Positions 36,177 to 46,716 of a DNA stretch of 64,000 bases are shown in pieces. The translations under genes were made by a program, and so were the position numbers. The notes beneath the pieces are model-generated. The model was not told the origin of the DNA, did no database searches, and saw only the letters and a list, made by a program, of their open reading frames with translations. Numbering within the stretch: the first letter of the stretch is position 1; every line of letters begins with the position of its first letter. Source of the DNA: Vibrio marisflavi CECT 7928 (GTDB taxonomy: Bacteria; Pseudomonadota; Gammaproteobacteria; Enterobacterales; Vibrionaceae); the NCBI RefSeq assembly GCF_921294215.1, contig NZ_CAKLDM010000001.1, positions 434,001-498,000 on the forward strand, given 5' to 3'.

Positions 36177-38537
36177 ATGGCGATACAAAGATTGGGCTCC
36201 GAAAAGCTTTATCACAGTGCAGAGTTAGAAAAACTGCCATGTAAGTCGACCAAGGAACTGGCTCCTATTGATGAGATAGTTGGGCAAGAACGTGCGCAAA
36301 AAGCAGTAGAATTTGCCATGTCGATTAAAGAGAAAGGCTACAACATCTACGCGATTGGTCAGAACGGGCTAGGCAAGCGAACTATGATTCTTCGCTACTT
36401 GAATCGTCATCAACACGATCATGAAGCTCTATTCGATTGGTGCTATGTAGCCAACTTCAGTGACATTCGGACGCCAAGGGTTTTGAAACTGCCTTGTGGC
36501 GTCGGGAATCAGCTTAAACAAGATATTGAAAAGCTGATGACTAAATTAGTCAGTGCCATTCCACTGGCATTCGACAATGAAATGTACTTTTCTCGTGCTG
36601 AGAAATTAAAAAATCAGCTAGCGACTAAGCAACAGGCAAAACTTGACCACATCAGTAAAGAGGCGAAAGATAAAGGAGTCAACCTGACTTTAACCTCTCA
36701 AGGCGACTACCAGTTTGTGGCAATGAATGGTGAAGAGCCGCATACCGAAGAAAGCTTTGATGAGCTATCTAAAAAAGAGCAAGACTATTTTGGTTCTACC
36801 ATTGATGAGCTGGAAATTAATTTGCGCGGTATGGTACGTCAGCTTACTGAGTGGGAAGAAGCGTACAGCGAAAAAATCACTAAGTTAAATAATGAAGTGA
36901 CCTTAGATGTAATTACCCACTTTATCAAACAGCTCAAATCGGATTACTCCTCTCACCCTGAAATCAAGTCGTACCTGACTGAACTACAAAAAGATATTGT
37001 TGAAAACGCTGATATCTTTTTGGAAGAAGGCGGCGAGCAAGGAGAAATTGCAACCGCTTCGCTAGATAAAAAATTACCACGACGCTACAAAGTTAACGTA
37101 CTGGTAAGCCGTAAAGACCAAAACCTTCCTGTTGTTGTAGAAAACAACCCTAACTACCATACGTTATTTGGTTATATTGAAACGGCTACCTTTAAGGGAA
37201 CCGTCTTTACTGATTTCTCACTTATTCGTCCAGGAAGTTTGCACAAAGCCAATGGTGGTGTATTACTAATGGACGCGGTCAAAGTACTCGAACAACCGTA
37301 CGTTTGGGATGGATTGAAGCGTGCGTTACGCTCGCGCCAACTAAGTTTTACTTCACTAGAAAAAGAGCTCACTCTAACAGGTGCTGTTTCTCTCGACCCA
37401 GAGCATATTCCACTTGATGTAAAGATTATCCTATTCGGTGACCATCGAACTTACCAACTTCTACAGCATTACGATCCAGAGTTTAGCGAACTATTTCGGG
37501 TTACAGCCGACTTTGAAGAAGATATGCCGAGAACTGCCGACTCTGAGCTGCATTATGCACGTTTTATTTCGAGTATTGTTCATGATAACAACATGTTACA
37601 TTGTGACCGAAAGGCGATTGCGCGGATTATCGAGCATAGCTCAAGGATAGCTGGTGACAGAAATAAACTGTCCCTACACTCGTCTCATATCTCTATTTTG
37701 CTTCGTGAGTCTAACTATGTTGCCCGACAAGCAAACTCAAATATGATTCGCTTGAATCACGTTCAAGAAGCGCTAAGCAATCAAGAAATGCGAGTAAGCC
37801 GCCTTCAAGACAATGTTATGGAGTCTTTCATTAATGGCACAACATTGATTCACACGGAAGGCTTAGCAGTAGGGCAGGTCAATGCGTTATCAGTACTTTC
37901 TACCAGTGATCATATGTTTGGTGCACCGAATCGAATTACAGCGACCACATCTTATGGTGATGGCGATGTGATTGATATCGAACGTAGCGTTGATCTGGGA
38001 GGTAGTATCCACTCAAAAGGCGTTATGATTCTGACCGCTTACCTCTCTTCTGTGTTTGGTAAAACTGCCAAAGTGCCGCTTACCACAACGATTACTTTCG
38101 AGCAGTCATATGGTGGAGTGGATGGTGATAGCGCTAGTATGGCTGAGTTTTGTGCCGTTGTTTCTGCTTTCTCTAAGCAACCTAACCGACAAGATATTGC
38201 AATTACTGGTTCAATGAACCAGTTTGGCGAGTCTCAACCTATTGGTGGCGTGAACGAGAAAATAGAAGGCTTTTTCGACGTTTGTAAAATAAAAGGTCGT
38301 ACCAACGAGCAGGGCGTCATCATACCTCGCTCGAATATGCACAACCTCATGTTACGTACTGATATAGTAAAAGCGGTCGAGAAAGGTGAGTTTAATATTT
38401 GGGCTATTGACCATGTGACAGAGGCTATCGAAATTTTCACTGGGAAAACCGCAGGAACTCCGAGTGAAGAAGGTACATACCCAACCGATACTATATTCGG
38501 CATAGCACAAGCTAAATTAAATGCTTTGCGCAAGTAG
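36177..38537 (+). CDS. LonB-like ATP-dependent protease (AAA_32 plus Lon proteolytic domain)
   Basis: The ATG at 36177 is preceded by AAAGGAGG, giving 786 residues; an in-frame codon 54 bases earlier is unlikely. The N-terminal P-loop is GQNGLGKRT at 61-69, where Arg replaces the usual Ser/Thr. A long charged coiled-coil insertion follows, then the second half of the AAA module with GGVLLMDAVKVLEQP and ILFGDHRTYQLL, and a C-terminal Lon protease domain with the predicted Ser652/Lys695 dyad in GVDGDSAS and GGVNEKIEGFF. It should degrade cytoplasmic proteins. Single gene with its own terminator. Confidence 0.9.
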   Translation: MAIQRLGSEKLYHSAELEKLPCKSTKELAPIDEIVGQERAQKAVEFAMSIKEKGYNIYAIGQNGLGKRTMILRYLNRHQHDHEALFDWCYVANFSDIRTPRVLKLPCGVGNQLKQDIEKLMTKLVSAIPLAFDNEMYFSRAEKLKNQLATKQQAKLDHISKEAKDKGVNLTLTSQGDYQFVAMNGEEPHTEESFDELSKKEQDYFGSTIDELEINLRGMVRQLTEWEEAYSEKITKLNNEVTLDVITHFIKQLKSDYSSHPEIKSYLTELQKDIVENADIFLEEGGEQGEIATASLDKKLPRRYKVNVLVSRKDQNLPVVVENNPNYHTLFGYIETATFKGTVFTDFSLIRPGSLHKANGGVLLMDAVKVLEQPYVWDGLKRALRSRQLSFTSLEKELTLTGAVSLDPEHIPLDVKIILFGDHRTYQLLQHYDPEFSELFRVTADFEEDMPRTADSELHYARFISSIVHDNNMLHCDRKAIARIIEHSSRIAGDRNKLSLHSSHISILLRESNYVARQANSNMIRLNHVQEALSNQEMRVSRLQDNVMESFINGTTLIHTEGLAVGQVNALSVLSTSDHMFGAPNRITATTSYGDGDVIDIERSVDLGGSIHSKGVMILTAYLSSVFGKTAKVPLTTTITFEQSYGGVDGDSASMAEFCAVVSAFSKQPNRQDIAITGSMNQFGESQPIGGVNEKIEGFFDVCKIKGRTNEQGVIIPRSNMHNLMLRTDIVKAVEKGEFNIWAIDHVTEAIEIFTGKTAGTPSEEGTYPTDTIFGIAQAKLNALRK

Positions 38538-38564
38538 TTGAATTTGAATAGATGTCTAAGTTTG

Positions 38565-38595
38565 AAGAGCCAGCGTTTGCTGGCTCTTATTTTTT
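38565..38595 (+). terminator. Rho-independent terminator of the LonB-like gene
   Basis: AAGAGCCAGC-GTTT-GCTGGCTCTT is a perfect 10-bp stem followed by ATTTTTTG. Confidence 0.95.
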
Positions 38596-38676
38596 GTACA
38601 ACAGTCAGTATTAATTGACACTATAATCATTAAACAAGGATTTTTTTCGTAGTGCACATTGCATAAGAGAGCTTCA

Positions 38677-39810
38677 ATGGATTACTTTAATGTCAAAAGG
38701 ATTTGGCTGTTAATCTTAGCGATTGTAATGAGTTACCCATCTTTCGCGAATCAAACACCACAGCAGAAAGAGTCACCCTCTGTGGTGTTCATTAATCCCG
38801 GTTCAAAGGATGATCCGTTTTATCGCTTGGTCGACCGATTCATGCGCGCTTCTGCAGAGGATCTCGGCGTCGATTTGGAAGTGATTTACGGGAACCGAAA
38901 TCATATTCAGAGCAAAAATGACGCCGTAAAAGTAATAATGAGAGAAAAACTGCCCGACTATCTTTTCGTTATTAATATAAAAAAGAACATGCTAGACGTA
39001 CTGCCTCGAGCCAACGAGAAAGGCATAAAAATATTTTTGTTCAATGGTGGGTTAATAGCTGAAGATAGAGAAAAGCATGGTTTTCCGGAAAGTAAATACG
39101 AAAACTGGATAGCTGAATATATCCCAGATGAAATACAAGCGGGGTATCTGCTAGGCAAAAACCTGATTGATAGTGCAATAGAAAAAAATATGGTAGCAGA
39201 TGACGGTATCCTTTACGTTGCAGGTATCGGCGGAACACGCAAGACTACATCAGAGTTGAGAATTGAAGGCTTACGCAAAGCAGTATCAGAATACCCCAAC
39301 GTGAAGATAGTTAAGCTTGCATATGGTTATTGGGAAAAGGACAAAGCAGAATTTATTTCAGAGCAAGTACTGAAACAGTTTCCTCAGCTAAGTGTTATTT
39401 GGAATGCAAGCGATGGTATGGCATTGGGAGCTGCCGAGGCGGCAACGACGATGGGGAGAACTCCAGGGAAAGACATATTTATAGGTGGCATCGACTGGGC
39501 TGCCTCCGCTGTTGAAGGTGTGAATAAAGGCGAGCTTTCTTCGACGGTTGGTGGACATTTCATGGATGGGGGATGGGGCCTAGTTATGGTAAACGACCAT
39601 CACAATGGCATTCCATTGGAGAACGTATTAGCTCAGTCAAAATTTTCAATATTAACTTCAGACAATATTGGAGAGTACAAAAAGCACTTTGGTGACGGCA
39701 ATTTTGACGATATTGACTTTACGCGCTTTTCTAAAAGCCATAACCCTGACATTAAAAAGTACAACTTCTCATTGCAAGAGATGTTGGGTCAACTTAATTC
39801 CTCTCAATAG
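38677..39810 (+). CDS. Orphan periplasmic sugar-binding protein
   Basis: A 377-residue protein from the ATG behind GAGAG, with a signal peptide (RIWLLILAIVMSYPSFA). The rest is a type-1 periplasmic binding protein related to ribose/galactose binders and LuxP: VVFINPGSKDDPFYR, NAVK-type repeats, GIKIFLFNGG, YVAGIGGTRKTTSELRIEGL and WNASDGMALGAAEAATTMG. There is no ABC permease, ATPase or sensor gene beside it. It may feed a transporter or a chemoreceptor or signalling protein encoded elsewhere. Confidence 0.82.
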   Translation: MDYFNVKRIWLLILAIVMSYPSFANQTPQQKESPSVVFINPGSKDDPFYRLVDRFMRASAEDLGVDLEVIYGNRNHIQSKNDAVKVIMREKLPDYLFVINIKKNMLDVLPRANEKGIKIFLFNGGLIAEDREKHGFPESKYENWIAEYIPDEIQAGYLLGKNLIDSAIEKNMVADDGILYVAGIGGTRKTTSELRIEGLRKAVSEYPNVKIVKLAYGYWEKDKAEFISEQVLKQFPQLSVIWNASDGMALGAAEAATTMGRTPGKDIFIGGIDWAASAVEGVNKGELSSTVGGHFMDGGWGLVMVNDHHNGIPLENVLAQSKFSILTSDNIGEYKKHFGDGNFDDIDFTRFSKSHNPDIKKYNFSLQEMLGQLNSSQ

Positions 39811-39824
39811 AGAAGCTAAAAAAA

Positions 39825-39845
39825 ATGCCCTGTTCGACAGGGCAT
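39825..39845 (-). terminator. Terminator of the alpha-glucoside operon
   Basis: ATGCCCTGT-TCG-ACAGGGCAT is a perfect 9-bp stem. On the minus strand it is followed by a run of eight T, 28 bases beyond the glucosidase stop. Confidence 0.92.
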
Positions 39846-39872
39846 ATCTGACTTTTAAGCAAGAGTTGTTGG

Positions 39873-41228
<1,356 letters not shown>

Positions 41229-41291
41229 TTAGAGCGGCGTTTACCGCTCAAACATATAGCGTGGATAGTTGTGTATTGAAGTTACTAATGT

Positions 41292-42917
41292 TCAGTTTGC
41301 AGTGTTCAGCGATAAATCATTTTGCATAGTTTGGGAGTGATAGCTTGAGACGATCTGTTCGCACTCTTCTCTGAGCTGTGAAACGCTTAGTCCGATAATC
41401 ACTTGAATAGCATTACCGCTTTTAACTAAGTTCACCGCGCCTGTTTCGATAAAGTACTGAGTTGGTTTGACCTTCGTAGAATCGAGAACAGTAACGCGAA
41501 GGCGTGTTGCACAGTTGTTTAAGCTTTCGATATTTTCGACTCCACCTAGTCCTTGTATCGTTTCTATAGCTTGAACGCGAAGAGGGCTTAGTTCTGGGTT
41601 GTTTGCTTTGGTGATTCCATGTTTCACATTAAAGTCTTCTTTGGTGTGAAGCTTCACCTCGTCATTAGTGCGCCCAGCAATAGGAATGTCGAATTTAACG
41701 ATAAGAAACCTAAAGGTGAAGTAGTAGATAGCGGTAAATATAAGCCCGATAGATATCTGGGTAATCACCATATTGGTATGATTACCGAGCAGAGGTATCC
41801 AGTTTCCTGTTAGTATCTCAAGCAAACCGCCTCCCATATTGCCTACAACGCCGAAACTGTACATAACCATTGCCATGATGCCAGCAAGGATGGCATGAAT
41901 AGCGAACAGCCAAGGAGCGATAAACAGGAAGGTAAACTCAAGTGGTTCAGTAATACCAACTAATACTGCGGTCAAAGTCGCAGGAATGAGTAGAGCGGCA
42001 ACTTTCTTACGGTTTTCAGGTTTCGCGGTGTGGTACATCGCAAGTGCAATACCTGAGCAGCCAAACACTTTTGAGTTACCATGTAGAGCAAATCCGCCAG
42101 CGGGGAAGAGATCTTTTATAGCTTGACTTGAGTGAGTAAATGCTTCGAGATTTGTATACCAGTCAGCGGTAATGCCGTTTGGAGTAACGACGTTGCCAAA
42201 AATGAAAGGAGCATACACAAAGTGATGTAGTCCAGTAGGGATCAGGATACGCTCTAAGAAGGTATACAGGCCAACACCAAAAGCACCAGAGTTCACGATG
42301 AATGATTGGAGGTTAAGGATGCCATGCTGGACTGAAGGCCAGATATAAAGTGTTAGCCAAGCCGCTGGAAGCATGGCAAAGAACGATGTCATTGCAACAA
42401 ATGATGCACCTTGAAAGATACCTAGATACGGAGGCAGCTGTTTTTCAAATGTCCTGTTGTGAATCCAAGTGACTAGTCCTGCAATAATGATTGCACCGAA
42501 GATCCCGGTATCCATAGTTTTTATACCTGAGATTTCAGTTAAACCGGATGTACCTCCTACTGCTTGTGAGAAATCAACGCCAAAGTAACTGCCCCATATA
42601 GTCCCCATAGCCGCAACAAAATAGTTAAACGTTAAGTACGAAACTAACACGACCAATACAGCTCGAGCCTGAGCTGTTTTAGCTAGGCCTATTGGTAAGC
42701 CGACTGCGAATATCAAAGGCATATTGCGGAAAATCGTCCAGCCGCCTTCTTCAACCACTTTTAGAATTTGATAAAAAAGACCCGACTTATCAGCAAGATC
42801 GCCGACAAATACTGGGTTTTTTAGAACAATCGTCAGCCCTACTAGAATCCCGACAAAAGGGAAAAGGAGAACTGGGGTAAACATTGCGCCGCCTAGACGT
42901 TGTACTGCACTTAGCAT
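41292..42917 (-). CDS. PTS alpha-glucoside-specific EIICB component
   Basis: Inner-membrane transporter that imports and phosphorylates alpha-glucosides such as maltose. The 541-residue protein has an EIIC part (about 1-420, with about ten helices and TEPLEFTFLFIAPWLFAIHA) and a C-terminal EIIB domain with the phosphorylated Cys469 in LNNCATRLRV. No EIIA domain or gene is present, so phosphate must come from a EIIA elsewhere, as for GlvCB and MalX, which use the glucose EIIA. It forms an operon with the glucosidase and is divergent from a GntR regulator. Confidence 0.93.
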   Translation of the reverse strand: MLSAVQRLGGAMFTPVLLFPFVGILVGLTIVLKNPVFVGDLADKSGLFYQILKVVEEGGWTIFRNMPLIFAVGLPIGLAKTAQARAVLVVLVSYLTFNYFVAAMGTIWGSYFGVDFSQAVGGTSGLTEISGIKTMDTGIFGAIIIAGLVTWIHNRTFEKQLPPYLGIFQGASFVAMTSFFAMLPAAWLTLYIWPSVQHGILNLQSFIVNSGAFGVGLYTFLERILIPTGLHHFVYAPFIFGNVVTPNGITADWYTNLEAFTHSSQAIKDLFPAGGFALHGNSKVFGCSGIALAMYHTAKPENRKKVAALLIPATLTAVLVGITEPLEFTFLFIAPWLFAIHAILAGIMAMVMYSFGVVGNMGGGLLEILTGNWIPLLGNHTNMVITQISIGLIFTAIYYFTFRFLIVKFDIPIAGRTNDEVKLHTKEDFNVKHGITKANNPELSPLRVQAIETIQGLGGVENIESLNNCATRLRVTVLDSTKVKPTQYFIETGAVNLVKSGNAIQVIIGLSVSQLREECEQIVSSYHSQTMQNDLSLNTAN

Positions 42918-42996
42918 AATAGAATCCTTACATTATTCATTCGTGCTTCAAAAGTGTCCTAAGTTTGGATAACAGTTAACCTACTCTCGCACAACG

Positions 42997-43068
42997 GATA
43001 TGACAAATATAAGATATGTTAAATGTGATATGGTACAAATAAGAGATGAATTGTGAGATCTTGTACTA
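42997..43068. promoter_or_regulatory. Repeat-rich control region between the PTS gene and its GntR regulator
   Basis: GATATG occurs at 42997, 43013 and 43027, each followed by an A/T-rich AAAT-like stretch. Half sites TGGTACAA (43031-43038) and TTGTACTA (43061-43068) form an inverted pair with one mismatch. Either set could bind the GntR/UTRA repressor encoded at 43204. Confidence 0.45.
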
Positions 43069-43203
43069 ATATACACGTTAGATATGAACGAAGTAGACTA
43101 TAACTATTTGAAAAATTACCTACTCCCGTCATAACCTTGATAATTGGTCATTGATTTGTTCTATTGTCGTGTGTAAATTTTTCTCGATAAGGAGGTCCCG
43201 AAT

Positions 43204-43908
43204 ATGTTGTACAAAAAAACAATGCAAGAACTTAGAGGTCGTATTGATTCCGATGAGTTTTCAATAGGAGATACACTACCGACAGAAAAGGAGTTGATGG
43301 AACAATATTCGGTGAGTCGAATTACTATCCGTAAAGCAATTGATGAACTTGTAAAATTGGGCTTGGTCGAAAAACGTCAAGGTGCAGGCTCAACCATCAT
43401 TGGTAAGACATTGATCAGTTCTATGCTCAATTTGAAAAGTACCAGTGAATATTTATTAGAATCAGGAACACATTTAGAGTACAAGATTTGTGACTTTGCA
43501 CTGATTGATGCAGAAGAAGACATTGCAGAGATTTTGAATATTAAAGTAGGTGAGAAAGTTTATTTCATTCGCCGATTTAAACTAATCAACGGATTACCTT
43601 CTGTATATGAGGATTCTTATATGCCGATGGCTTTGTATCCCAAAATGAATGTAATGTCTATGGAAGGTTCTAAATATCAGTACCTTGAACAAGAGCTAGG
43701 CTTTGAAATTGATGGCGCTTATCAAGACTTTGAAGCTATATTACCTGATCAGCATATGTGCGAGACATTAGACGTTGATGCTAACAAACCGCTTATTTGT
43801 GTCTTATCTAAAGGCATTCTAAAAAATGGAACTGTGTTTGAATACACTAGAATTGTATCGAAGCCTGAAACCATGTCTTATAAACACTATCTAAAACGTC
43901 ATGCGTAG
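43204..43908 (+). CDS. GntR-family (UTRA) regulator of the alpha-glucoside operon
   Basis: A 234-residue repressor with an N-terminal winged helix (about 1-70: GDTLPTEKELMEQYSVSRITIRKAIDEL, split by KLGLVEKRQGAGSTI) and a UTRA effector domain (about 80-230, with VYFIRRFKLINGLPSVYEDSYMP). It is divergent from the EIICB gene across 286 bases, the usual position of a local regulator; a phosphorylated alpha-glucoside is the likely inducer. AAGGAGG stands 7 bases before the ATG. Confidence 0.9.
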   Translation: MLYKKTMQELRGRIDSDEFSIGDTLPTEKELMEQYSVSRITIRKAIDELVKLGLVEKRQGAGSTIIGKTLISSMLNLKSTSEYLLESGTHLEYKICDFALIDAEEDIAEILNIKVGEKVYFIRRFKLINGLPSVYEDSYMPMALYPKMNVMSMEGSKYQYLEQELGFEIDGAYQDFEAILPDQHMCETLDVDANKPLICVLSKGILKNGTVFEYTRIVSKPETMSYKHYLKRHA

Positions 43909-44128
43909 TGAATATGGTTATTTATCTTTAACAGCCTCTTTCTAATCAAATCGATTCTTTTGTTAAACTAATTATATAAAACTTTAGTCAATATTCCCCC
44001 TACGCTGGGTTGACAAACTTGCGAGAAAAATTGACTATCTGATCTTGATATTAGGGTCAGATATATTCATGAAAAGCACAACAAAAATAAGTGTTTAAAG
44101 AGTATGAAATGTTCACGCAGGTCCAGTT

Positions 44129-45028
44129 ATGAATACAATACGTCTTGGCAACTTATTAGCGGCTCTTTCATTCATCTTTTGGGGAGTAACGCCTCTTTAT
44201 TATCAATTCTTACCACACGCTTCAACGGAAGAGTTGTTAGCTGTGCGTATTATAGCATCGGTTCCTTTAATGGCGTTATTGGTCTTATTATTACGTGGTA
44301 AGCTACCTGATATTAAAGCGATTTTGAAAGACAAAGTTTCATTCAAATATGCTTTTTTCGCTAGCCTAATTTATTGTGTCTCTTGGTATACTTTTACTTG
44401 GGCAATCACTAACCATCATGTTTTGGAGTCCAGTTTAGCATTCTTTATCAGCCCGATTACGATGGTTGCTCTGGGGTATTTTGCGTACAAAGAGCCGATA
44501 TCTTCAGGTAAGTTTTTAGCTATTCTATTTGCTTGCATAGGTGTTTTGTATCAGTTGGTTCTGTTTGGCCATATACCTTACATCGCCCTGACGATGGCTA
44601 TTTGTTTTACTATATACGGTTGGTGTAAAAAGAAAATTTCATATAGCTGGGATATTTGCCTGTTCGTTGAGGTCTTAGCTTTAACGCCGTTTGCTGTGGC
44701 ATTCCTAGTCTACAAGTCAGCCTATGTTGGGCTTGAGTTTACTGGGACTGAGTGGGGAACTGCTTTACTTTATCTTGGAGCAGCACCTGTCACGATATTG
44801 CCTCTGGTCTTTTATTCAATGTCGGTAAGAATGACAGACATGTCTAATATTGGTTTGATGCAATATATTGAGCCCTCACTGCAATTTTTACTTGCTGTCA
44901 TAGTGTTTGGTGAGGCATTCGACTATGTTAAAGCGGTCAGTTTCGGTTTTATCTGGCTAGGGCTTGTGTTTATTGTTATTGAGTCTGTGATGAAAAGAAA
45001 AGCGACATACAGGGTTAACAAGTCATAG
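44129..45028 (+). CDS. rarD: RarD/EamA-family transporter
   Basis: A 299-residue inner-membrane protein with ten predicted helices and the RarD features: GNLLAALSFIFWGVTPLYYQFL, EELLAVRIIASVP, NHHVLESSLAFFISPI, and the late NIGLMQYIEPSLQFLLAV. RarD proteins belong to the drug/metabolite transporter superfamily and were named for chloramphenicol sensitivity; the substrate is not known. The gene stands alone. Confidence 0.88.
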   Translation: MNTIRLGNLLAALSFIFWGVTPLYYQFLPHASTEELLAVRIIASVPLMALLVLLLRGKLPDIKAILKDKVSFKYAFFASLIYCVSWYTFTWAITNHHVLESSLAFFISPITMVALGYFAYKEPISSGKFLAILFACIGVLYQLVLFGHIPYIALTMAICFTIYGWCKKKISYSWDICLFVEVLALTPFAVAFLVYKSAYVGLEFTGTEWGTALLYLGAAPVTILPLVFYSMSVRMTDMSNIGLMQYIEPSLQFLLAVIVFGEAFDYVKAVSFGFIWLGLVFIVIESVMKRKATYRVNKS

Positions 45029-45126
45029 AGTCACAGGTTAGACGATGCGTCTCACTATAGTGGAGCTCTATTCTAGAGCTAAGTGGTGAAGGGAAACTGG
45101 GTCAAGGAATAAGAGGAAGGCTAAGT

Positions 45127-45285
45127 ATGAATGATAATTTCAAAATTATAATGTTAGTTTCAGTTCTATTAGCAGCTTTAGCGGGTTGCCAGTTACCACC
45201 AGGACCAGGAGGGCCGGGCCCGGGACCACATGGCCCACATCCATTTGCTGAGACTACCTCTTCAGTAGACTTAGTCCAGCACTGA
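45127..45285 (+). CDS. Tiny Pro/Gly-rich lipoprotein, 52 residues
   Basis: A short frame with a strong AAGAGGAAGG ribosome binding site encodes a lipoprotein signal (MLVSVLLAALAGC, lipidated Cys21) followed by a mature peptide of only 32 residues, QLPPGPGGPGPGPHGPHP and a polar tail. The collagen-like Pro-Gly-His stretch is unusual. It is followed directly by a good terminator, so it is probably its own transcript. Family unknown. Confidence 0.72.
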   Translation: MNDNFKIIMLVSVLLAALAGCQLPPGPGGPGPGPHGPHPFAETTSSVDLVQH

Positions 45286-45297
45286 TTGCAGAGAACG

Positions 45298-45331
45298 AAA
45301 CAACAGGCTCACAATTCTGAACCTGTTGTTT
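45298..45331. terminator. Terminator between the small lipoprotein and kinase-like genes
   Basis: AAACAACAGG pairs perfectly with CCTGTTGTTT across a 14-base loop. It stands between two convergent genes, 12 bases after the lipoprotein stop. Confidence 0.75.
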
Positions 45332-45344
45332 TATTGCTTTCTAC

Positions 45345-46133
45345 TTAGCAACTGTGAGTGCAGCGATCTTGTGCAACTTTTAGTATTTGCAACACCTTCA
45401 AGATTTGAATACTAGTTTTGTTTCTAGGCTTAAATTTTAAGATTGCTTTAGCGATGAAAGAAATCTTACTAAGTCTGTTGCCCATTGAAATCAAAGAGAC
45501 CCAATCTTGCTCGTCAACCTTTTCTTTCCACATAAATAATGCGTCTAGGATAGCGGCTTGCGAAATGGATTCGATACGATGAAGGTCCATTAACAGTAGG
45601 AAAATATCCCTAGCTTTAAGTTTTGAGTTTGCTTTTAATGTCGCTTCCTCAAAATCGATCAGCTGAACTTCGTTGTCCTCATTGACTAGAATATCTCGAA
45701 GTGCAGGTCGGCCGTGGGCGATATCATTTTCATGCAAAACTGCAAAAATTTGCAACAGCTGCTCAATAAGCTGCTCGTTAACTAGTTTTGGATCGACGTG
45801 TTCAAAAGGTGTTCCGGCATCCATAGTAATGAAGTAATCTTCATTGCCATCAATGATTTTAGGAACAGGGAAGCCTTTCTCTTTCAAGTGAGAAATAATG
45901 AGCTTCTCGTGTTCAAACCTTTCAGATGGGCTAAGTAGAGCATTAGTTTTCAAAAAGGAAAGTGACTCTGCTTTTGCAATAAGAGATGAAATATATCGTA
46001 CGAAGTTCGACTTATTTTCTCCGCAAACCTTAACCCAGTATGTTGAATTGTCCTTAATAAGCTTATAAACACCTGCAGTGTTATTAAGCGCAATGTCTTC
46101 CGCTGACTCCTTCAATGTATTGGTGTCTGACAT
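45345..46133 (-). CDS. Kinase-like protein (RIO/WaaP-type fold)
   Basis: A 262-residue soluble protein with kinase-fold features: TYWVKVCGENKSNFVRY with a possible ATP-anchoring lysine, HEKLIISHLKEKGFPVPKII, YFITMDAG, a catalytic-loop region LHENDIAHGRPALRDILV and the metal-site LIDFEEAT. The usual catalytic-loop pattern HGDLHxxN is changed to HGRPALRD, so the Asp is Arg and the Asn is Asp here. It may be a member of an RIO/Kdo-kinase-like subgroup or a pseudokinase. No signal or membrane segment. Convergent with the 52-residue lipoprotein. Confidence 0.7.
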   Translation of the reverse strand: MSDTNTLKESAEDIALNNTAGVYKLIKDNSTYWVKVCGENKSNFVRYISSLIAKAESLSFLKTNALLSPSERFEHEKLIISHLKEKGFPVPKIIDGNEDYFITMDAGTPFEHVDPKLVNEQLIEQLLQIFAVLHENDIAHGRPALRDILVNEDNEVQLIDFEEATLKANSKLKARDIFLLLMDLHRIESISQAAILDALFMWKEKVDEQDWVSLISMGNRLSKISFIAKAILKFKPRNKTSIQILKVLQILKVAQDRCTHSC

Positions 46134-46716
46134 GCTGTTAGTTTTCGTTAACTGTTTTAAATTTACCGCTTAACAAGCTTAATATCAGCATTAATAAATA
46201 CTTTTAAACCAACCAGTTGAGGATTCGATGAGCAAAGTATCTTCTCTATGACTAATGGCAATCAAGTCTTAAAGTTAATTTTGTCATTAATCTGCAAAAA
46301 AGCGACGTTACAATTCCGCGTACGAAATAAGGTGAACCTAATAGTTATCCTTTTCATACACTTGTACCGATGCCATTCAATAAATCTGGTATGTGACTGC
46401 TTGTTTACTATTTGCACGGTGTTCGATTGGTGTGAATGCTATCGTATTTTTATTCCTTTCGTCAATGTAAAGAGGAGTATTTACTCAATACTTTACATTT
46501 GTGAAAAAAATGTGAACAGTCACTTCCAGCCCAGTATACCTGAGTCAGTACTCTTCAATGTGGCTATAACCATTGTTGTACAGGCGCCAGTAGCATCTTG
46601 CCCTTATTAGTCAATGTACACTTGTCTGCCTCAAAAGTAGTCAAATACATACCAACAAAGCACAAGTTTCAGGCTCTACTATGCTAATTAGAGAGTGTTG
46701 GATAGGGAGCGTCACA
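46134..46716. other. Gene-free stretch of 583 bases between divergent genes
   Basis: It holds the promoters of the kinase-like gene and the binding-protein gene. A perfect 9-bp inverted repeat AATGTAAAG / CTTTACATT with an 18-base spacer lies at 46464-46499, and its spacer contains a second small palindrome GAGTA-TT-TACTC. This could be an operator or the core of a small RNA. A 120-codon frame here has no ribosome binding site and an unlikely composition. Confidence 0.5.

Noticed and set aside
45064..45080. AGCTCTA-TTC-TAGAGCT hairpin after rarD
   Set aside because: The stem is perfect but short, with no T-run; could be a weak terminator or chance.
46248..46610. 120-codon plus-strand frame
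   Set aside because: No ribosome binding site, Cys/Ile/Phe-rich composition typical of translated AT-rich noncoding DNA, and it spans the palindromic element at 46464-46499.
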